Shown here one piece after another: positions 23,906 to 29,283 of a stretch of 29,283 bases of DNA. The notes under the pieces are model-generated. The model did no database searches, was not told where the DNA came from, and saw only the letters and a program-made list of their open reading frames with translations. Within the stretch, counting starts at the first letter, position 1, and every line of letters begins with the position of its first letter. Source of the DNA: Chloroflexota bacterium (GTDB lineage Bacteria > Chloroflexota > Dormibacteria > Dormibacterales > Dormibacteraceae); contig VBJR01000160.1 in NCBI GenBank assembly GCA_005880175.1, forward strand, positions 1 to 29,283, given 5' to 3'. A program made the translations under genes and the position numbers.

Positions 23906-26900
23906 GGGCGCAGCCGCCCCGCGCGGATGTCGCACGTCGCCACCTTCGACTCCTGGATGGACACGTTGGGGTCGAGCACGATCGCCAGCAGGTCGTTGGC
24001 CGACGCCCCCCGGGCCAACCCGCGGCTGCCCCAGTGGAACGGCAGGCCCACCTGGTGCACCACGCGCGACCCGAGCTGGAGCGGCCGCACCCGGTCCGTC
24101 ACCAGCACCCGCGCCTCGATCGCCGACCGCTCGGTCACGACGACCGCCCAGCCGCCGTTGACCAGCCCGCGCTCCGCCGCGAGCTGCGGTGAGACCTCGC
24201 AGAACAGCTCCGGCTGGAGCTCCGCCAGGAAGGGCAGGAACCGGCTCATGCCGCCGGCCGTGTGGTGCTCCGTCAGCCGGTACGTGGTCAGCACGAACGG
24301 GTACCGGCCGGCGTCGCGGTTGCGCCGGTTGTGCGGCCGGTCGAACCGCCGCGCGCTCGGGCTGGCCGACACCTCGTACAGCGGGTTGCCCACCGGCGAC
24401 TCGTCGGGCTCGTAGTGGGCGGGGAGCGGGCCGTCGGCGATGCCTCGCGGCGCGAACAGCCAGCCCAGGCCGTCGGGCTGCATCACGAACGGCCGGGTCC
24501 CCGGCAGCGCCAGCTCGGCCCGGGCGCCAGGCGCCGGCACGTAGTCGGGCGGGGTCGCCGCGCCGAAGTCGGGCACGTCCTCCCCCGTCCACCGGCCGGC
24601 GGCGGCGTCCCACCACACGTACCGCTTGCGCTCCGACCACGGCCGGCCCTCCGGGTCGGCGGAGGCGCGGTTGTACAGCAGGCGCCGGTTGGCCGGCCAG
24701 GACCAGCCCCACCCCGGCGCCACCCAGGTCTGCTCGGCGCCCGGCCGGCGGCGGGCCGTCTGGTTCACCCCGCCGGCGAAGCTGCCGCAGTAGATCCAGC
24801 AGCCGCACGCGGTCGAGCCGTCGTCCCGGAGCTCCGCGAACGACCGCAGCGGCCGGCCGTCGGCGTCGCGGCCGTTGATCTCGGCCAGCACCGCCTCGGC
24901 GCTCGGCTCGGCGCGGGGGCCGGCGGTCGGGTAGTCCCAGGTGAGTGCCCGCACGGCGCGGTCCCGCGGCTCGGTCGAGCCGGCCAGCCGCTCCCGGATG
25001 CGGCGGCCCAGGTGCGTGAAGAACCACAGCTCGGAGCGCCGGTCGCCGGCGGGCTCGATCGCGGCGTGGTGCCACTGGAGCAGCCGCTGCGTGTTCGTGA
25101 ACGACCCGTCCTTCTCGGTGTGCGCGGCCGCCGGGAGCAGGAACACCTCGGTGCCGATGTCCTCGGTTCGCAGCTCGCCGGTGCCGATCTCGGGCGCGTC
25201 CTTCCAGAACGTGGCGGTCTCGATCTCGACCAGGTCGCGCACCACCAGCCAGTCCAGCTTCGCCAGCGCCAGCCGGTGCAGGCGGGAGTTGGCCGAGCCG
25301 ACGGCGGGGTTCTCGCCCAGCACGAAGAAGCCGCGCACGCTCCCGTCGAGCATGCTCAGCACGGTCGGGTACGTCGAGTGGTCGCCCGTGATCCGGGGCA
25401 GCAGGTCGAACCCGAACTCGTTCTCGGCGGTGGCCGCGGCGCCGAACCAGGCTTTCAGCAGGCTGACGGCGAACGCGGGGGTGCGGCCCCACCAGCCGCC
25501 GGGCGGGTCGGCGGCCCGGGTGAAGGCGGCGAAGTCGGGGTGCTGTCGGGCGTGCGGCATCGGCAGGTAGCCGGGCAGCAGGTTGTAGAGCGTGGGGATG
25601 TCGGTCGAGCCCTGGATGCTGGCGTGGCCGCGCAGCGCCATGATCCCGCCGCCCGGGCGCCCGACGTTGCCGAGCAGCAGCTGCAGGATCGCGGCGGAGC
25701 GGACGTTCTGGACGCCGACCGTGTGCTGCGTCCAGCCCACCGAGTACACGACGGCCGACGTGCGCTCGCGGCCCGAGTTGTCACAGAGGGCGTCGGCAAC
25801 GCGCAGCAGGTCGGCGGGCCCCACGCCGCAGACGCGTTCGACCAGCTCTGGCGTGTAGCGGGCGAAGTGGCGGCGCAGCACCTGGTACACGCAGCGCGGG
25901 TGCCGCAGCGTCTCGTCCCGCTCGTCGGTGAGCCGCCAGGAGGACGGGTCGTACGCGCCCTCCTCCGCGTCCCAGCCGGAGAACAGGCCGTCGAGGTCCT
26001 CCGTGTCGCGGAAGTCCTCCGACACCAGCTGCGCGGCGTTCGTGTACGCGACCACGTACTCGCGGAAGTCCCGCTCCCGCTCCAGGACGAGCCGGATGAC
26101 CCCGCCCAGGAAGGCGATGTCCGTGCCCGGCCGGATCGCGACGTGGAACGTGGCGTTGGCGCTGGTGCGCGTGAACCTGGGGTCCACGTGGATCACGGTC
26201 GCGCCCCGCAGCTTCGCCTCCATCACCCACTGGAAGCCGACCGGGTGCGCCTCGGCCATGTTCGAGCCCATGATCAGGACGCAGTCGGCGTGCTGGAGGT
26301 CCTGCTGGAACGTGGTCGCGCCGCCCCTCCCCAGGCTCGTCCCCAGACCGGGGACGGTGGCGCTGTGTCATATGCGCGCCTGATTCTCGACCTGGACCAC
26401 GCCCAGCGCCGTGAACAGCTTCTTGATCAGGTAGTTCTCCTCGTTGTCGAGCGTGGCGCCGCCCAGGCTGGCGATGCCCATCGTCCGGTTGAGCGGGCGG
26501 CCCTCGGCGTCGCGGTCCTCCCACGTCGCGGCGCGGGCGGCGATCACGCGGTCGGCGATCATGTCCATCGCGCGCTCCAGCGAGAGCGTCTCCCACCCCG
26601 TGCCGTGAGGCCGCCGGTAGCGCACGGTCCGCATCCGGAACGGGCTGTTCACGAGCTGCTCCGTCGCCGACCCCTTGGGGCACAGGCGGCCGCGGCTGAT
26701 GGGGCTGTCCGGGTCGCCCTCGACCTGCGTGACGCGGCCGTCCTGGACGTAGACGAGCTGGCCGCAGCCGACGGCGCAGAAGGGACAGACGGAGCGGACG
26801 ACGTGGTCCGCCTCCGCGATCCTGCCCACCCGCCGCTCGGTCCGCCGCGACCGCGCGGTCAGGCCCAGGCCCCGCACGTCGCCCGCCAGCACCTGGCGGA

Positions 26901-26928
26901 GCACCGGCCAGCGCGGGCTCAGCGGCAT
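23902..26928 (-). CDS. fdhA: Selenocysteine-containing formate dehydrogenase alpha subunit (in-frame UGA at 26370-26368)
   Basis: This 1008-residue molybdenum/tungsten bis-MGD catalytic subunit oxidises formate to CO2 and is close in length to FdnG/FdoG of E. coli. The N-terminal [4Fe-4S] ligands are C48, C51, C55 and C83 (CPFCAVGC, GRLCPKG). At codon 187 the frame reads QARI-UGA-HSATVPGLG, exactly where relatives have Sec or Cys before His. The frame continues without a break through GSNMAEAHPVGFQW, VHVDPRFTRT-like IHVDPRFTRTSA, GRPGGGIMALRGHASIQGST and the C-terminal molybdopterin-binding VVHQVGLPFHWG. A SECIS-like hairpin follows the UGA. The start is ATG 26928 behind AAAGGGAGG. There is no Tat signal, so the subunit probably stays in the cytoplasm. 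Other genes here stop at TGA, so UGA is not globally reassigned. Confidence 0.95.
26338..26370 (-). promoter_or_regulatory. Bacterial SECIS element for the formate dehydrogenase UGA
   Basis: After UGA (26370-26368) the coding strand forms the hairpin CGTCCCC / GGTCT loop / GGGGACG (26356-26338). The loop starts 19 nt after the UGA. As I recall, E. coli fdhF has the same GGUCU loop at the same distance. The U corresponding to the SelB-contacting U17 and the loop G and U are also at the same positions. Confidence 0.85.
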
Positions 26929-26974
26929 CCTCCCTTTATCGCACTTCTCGGGGACCGGCTGCCAGAATGCGCGT

Positions 26975-27397
26975 GTGCAATCCGACGACGTGCAGGTCCT
27001 CCTGATCGAAGACGACAGTGCGCTGGCGCAGATGTACCGCATCAAGCTGGAACGGGATGGCTACACCGTGCGCGTCGCCGGCGACGGCGAGGAGGCGCAG
27101 CGGCTGATCGCGGAGCAGATGCCCGACCTGATCTTCCTCGACATCAGGCTGCCCAAGATGGACGGCCTGGTCTTCCTGGAGCAGCTGCGAGCGCTCGAGC
27201 GCACGCGGAACATCCCCGTGGTGATCGTGAGCAACTACAGCGAGCAGGAGCTCGTGTCGCGCGGCTTCCAGCTGGGCGCGCTGGAGTACCTGGTCAAGAG
27301 CCAGACGACGCCCGGCCGCCTGTCGGAGGGCGTGCCGGAGTGGAGCCGGCCCTACTTCTACCCCGCCGACCCGACCGACGACAACGGCAACAGCTAG
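26975..27397 (+). CDS. Single-domain response regulator
   Basis: This 140-residue CheY-like receiver has no output domain. It has the acidic pair in LLIEDDS (E12/D13/D14), phospho-acceptor D56 (FLDIRLPKMDG), the switch Ser S86 (VVIVSNYSE) and K108 (YLVKS). The C-terminal tail of about 30 residues is Pro-rich and probably flexible. It likely acts by phosphotransfer or protein contact. The start is GTG 26975 (GTG 26990 possible), with no clear ribosome site. It is divergent from fdhA (46 nt apart) and converges on the kinase at 27394, sharing the four bases CTAG of both stop codons. That kinase is the natural partner. Confidence 0.88.
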   Translation: MQSDDVQVLLIEDDSALAQMYRIKLERDGYTVRVAGDGEEAQRLIAEQMPDLIFLDIRLPKMDGLVFLEQLRALERTRNIPVVIVSNYSEQELVSRGFQLGALEYLVKSQTTPGRLSEGVPEWSRPYFYPADPTDDNGNS

Positions 27398-29283
27398 CTC
27401 GCGGCGCGGGCCGGCAGGCGCAGGACGAACACGCTGCCCCGCCCGGGGGCGCTGCGCTCCAGCTCCAGGGCGCCGCCGTTCAGCTGGGCCAGCTCGCGGC
27501 TGATCGACAGGCCCAGCCCCAGGCCGCCGCCCGGCCGGTACGCCGCTCCGTCCACCCTGTGGAACCGCTCGAACACCCTGTCGTGGTGGTCGGCCGGGAT
27601 GCCCTGACCGAGGTCGCGCACGGCCACCTCGACCGGGTCGCGGCGCCGCAGCTCCACCGTCACGGAGGCCGGGCTCTCGCTGTACGTCAGCGCGTTGTTC
27701 AGCAGGTTGTCCAGGATGCGCGCGACGTGGCCGCGGTCGGCCCGCGCCACGACGCCGCCCTCCGGCGCTCGCAGCTCGATCTCCGCACCCTCCAGCCGGG
27801 CCCGGGGCCGCACCCGCTCGATCGCCTCCCGCACCGCCTCGCCGACGTCCAGCGGCGCGGCCGCGCTCGGCAGCGTGCCGCCCTCCAGCCGGGCCGCCGT
27901 CACCAGCGTCTCGACCAGCGACTCCAGCTCCTGCGCCTTCCGCACGAGCGTGTCCACCGCCTCCTCGCGGGTCCGGTCCGGCACCGGGTACGTGCCGTCC
28001 TCCAGCAGCGAGAGGTAGCCGCGGATCACGGCGAGCGGCGTGCGCAGCTCGTGCGCGGCCAGGTTCAGGAACGTGGTCTTGGCCTCCCCCGCCTGGCGCG
28101 CCTCGTCCAGCAGGCGCGCGTTCCGCAGCAGCAGCGCCGCCAGCGTCGCGAACGGCTGCAGCGCGGCCAGGTCGGCCTCCGTGAACGGGTCGCCGGAGCG
28201 CCGGCCCAGGCCCAGCAGGCCGACCACCTCGCGCTCCACGAGCAGCGGGCAGCGGATGACGTGGCGCAGGCCGGCCCGATTCAGCCAGGCGGCGGTGCCG
28301 GGGGCGACCGGTCCGTCCGGCAGCGGCCCGGTGACCGGACGGCGGAGGCGGATCGCCTCGGCCGCGAGCTGGCTGTCCGAGAGGTCGGCCCAGTGCACGC
28401 CCGGGGGGCGGACCGGGCCGTCGGGGTCGTAGTCGAACTCCAGGACCAGCGCGTCGTCCTCCAGCCGCGAGATGCTGCCCTGGTCGGCGTGGACAACGGC
28501 GACCGCCCGCCCCAGGACCCGCTCGACCACGTCGCCGAGCTCGTCGCTGGAGCCGATCTCCTCGGCCGCCTCGATCGCCTGCTCCAGCCGCCCCGAGTAC
28601 GTGCGGGCGGCGTTCTGGGCACGGGTCGTCTGGGCGTGGAGGTCCGCGTTCCGGAGCGCCAGCAGGGCCACGTCGGCCATTGGCTCGAGCTGGGCCAGGT
28701 CGGCCTCGCCGAACGCGCGCTCCCCACCCCGGCCCAGCGCCAGCAGGCAGGCCGTGCGCCCGGCGACGACGAACGGCAGGGTCAGCGTGTGCGGCCCGGC
28801 CGGCAGCTCGGCGGCCAGCTCGTCGGCGCCGGCCGCCGCCTCCAGCGGGCCCCCCACGACCGGCTGCCCGCTGGCCAGCGCGGTCGCCAGGGCGGGGATG
28901 CCGTCCACCAGCTCCGGCGGGAAGTTGCGGCGCCGCGGGACCAGCCGGCCGCCGGCGCCCGCCCGGTACGTGGACTCGATGACGAGCTCGGCGCCATTCA
29001 CGCGCGCCAGCGTCGCGTGGTCGGCGCCGACGCTCTCGCTGACCCGGACCAGGATGCTGTCCACGACCTCCGCCGGATCGAGCGAGCGGCCGACGTCGAG
29101 GGCCAGCCGCACGCTGTGCTGGAGCCGGCGCTGGAGCTGGACCAGCTCGGTGTGCTGGAGGGCGGCCGCGACCGCGAGGCCGGTGACGCGCGCGATGCCG
29201 TCGAGCAGGCGAAGGTCGTCGCGCCGGAAGCCGTGGCCGCCGCCCGAGCCGGCCGCCAGGATGCCGTACGGCTGCCCGGACAC
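27394..29283 (-). CDS. Multi-GAF sensor histidine kinase, C-terminal part (start lies outside the window)
   Basis: At least 629 residues of a soluble kinase are present, cut at the window edge; the GTG at 29283 is inside the gene because the first visible residues are already the end of a GAF domain. In order: partial GAF (to about 50), GAF (about 60-210), GAF (about 240-395), HisKA with H411 (NLAAHELRTPLAVIRGYL), and HATPase with N box ILDNLLNNAL, VRDLGQGIP, FERFHR and GGLGLGLSISRELAQ. Short coiled linkers join the domains. The HisKA motif is almost identical to that of the kinase at 8702-10795, so the two are paralogues. Ligands of the GAF domains are unknown. Confidence 0.88.
   Translation of the reverse strand: MSGQPYGILAAGSGGGHGFRRDDLRLLDGIARVTGLAVAAALQHTELVQLQRRLQHSVRLALDVGRSLDPAEVVDSILVRVSESVGADHATLARVNGAELVIESTYRAGAGGRLVPRRRNFPPELVDGIPALATALASGQPVVGGPLEAAAGADELAAELPAGPHTLTLPFVVAGRTACLLALGRGGERAFGEADLAQLEPMADVALLALRNADLHAQTTRAQNAARTYSGRLEQAIEAAEEIGSSDELGDVVERVLGRAVAVVHADQGSISRLEDDALVLEFDYDPDGPVRPPGVHWADLSDSQLAAEAIRLRRPVTGPLPDGPVAPGTAAWLNRAGLRHVIRCPLLVEREVVGLLGLGRRSGDPFTEADLAALQPFATLAALLLRNARLLDEARQAGEAKTTFLNLAAHELRTPLAVIRGYLSLLEDGTYPVPDRTREEAVDTLVRKAQELESLVETLVTAARLEGGTLPSAAAPLDVGEAVREAIERVRPRARLEGAEIELRAPEGGVVARADRGHVARILDNLLNNALTYSESPASVTVELRRRDPVEVAVRDLGQGIPADHHDRVFERFHRVDGAAYRPGGGLGLGLSISRELAQLNGGALELERSAPGRGSVFVLRLPARAAS

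Noticed and set aside
26368..26370. Stop codon or frameshift splitting formate dehydrogenase into two pseudogene pieces
   Set aside because: The frame is the same on both sides, the TGA is at the Sec position, and a SECIS-like hairpin follows.
1..29283. CRISPR arrays, tRNA or rRNA genes, transposases or prophage
   Set aside because: None seen on reading; the only repeats are the palindromic element and short operator-like motifs.

Overview
The window is about 29 kb of GC-rich DNA with tightly packed genes. Many junctions are 4-nt start/stop overlaps (ATGA, GTGA or TTGA), and GTG and TTG starts are common. An F420-type luciferase-like oxidoreductase, a large LuxR-type ATPase regulator, an actinobacterial-style formate dehydrogenase, a WXG-like protein, a Cys-rich leader peptide and multi-GAF kinases together suggest Actinomycetota (perhaps a Thermoleophilia-like lineage) or Chloroflexota. 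The exact phylum is inference. No rRNA, tRNA, CRISPR array or transposase was seen.

Layout. 1-3716 (minus): a CBS-less IMP dehydrogenase/GMP reductase-family enzyme, ferrochelatase hemH, an LLM oxidoreductase and the N-terminal part of an Lhr-type helicase. 3764-4588 (plus): folP, followed by a ~245-bp palindromic element that contains the folP stop codon. 4948-7165 (plus): a LuxR-family ATPase regulator broken by a frameshift and a deletion. 7364-7795 (minus) and 7991-8734 (plus): two little-known small proteins, the first with a clear intrinsic terminator. 8702-10795 (minus): a GAF histidine kinase with an extra C-terminal sensor-like region. 10829-16487 (minus): an assimilatory sulfate-reduction operon. 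It has a promoter, a 27-residue Cys-rich leader peptide, sulfite reductase, APS/PAPS reductase, an APS kinase-ATP sulfurylase fusion (frameshifted) and siroheme synthase, which makes the sulfite reductase cofactor. 16521-21746 (minus): an EspG-like protein, a WXG-like 462-residue protein, a CehA/McbA-type PHP metallohydrolase and a small helical protein. 21707-26928 (minus): formate dehydrogenase alpha, beta and NrfD-like membrane subunits, with a HicAB toxin-antitoxin pair between beta and NrfD. 26975-29283: a single-domain response regulator facing a multi-GAF histidine kinase cut by the window edge.

Main observations. (1) The formate dehydrogenase alpha gene looks like two ORFs but is one selenoprotein gene. 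An in-frame UGA sits exactly at the family's Sec/Cys position. It is followed by a hairpin whose GGUCU loop and distance from the UGA match my recollection of the E. coli fdhF SECIS. (2) The sulfate operon starts with a near-leaderless upstream ORF ending in Cys-Ala-Ser-Cys-Gly-Cys-Arg, a likely cysteine-sensing leader. (3) Two other genes (sat and the LuxR ATPase) have real frame changes with loss of a conserved block, so they are pseudogenes or assembly errors. (4) The WXG-like/EspG-like pair is the best candidate here for an undescribed system.
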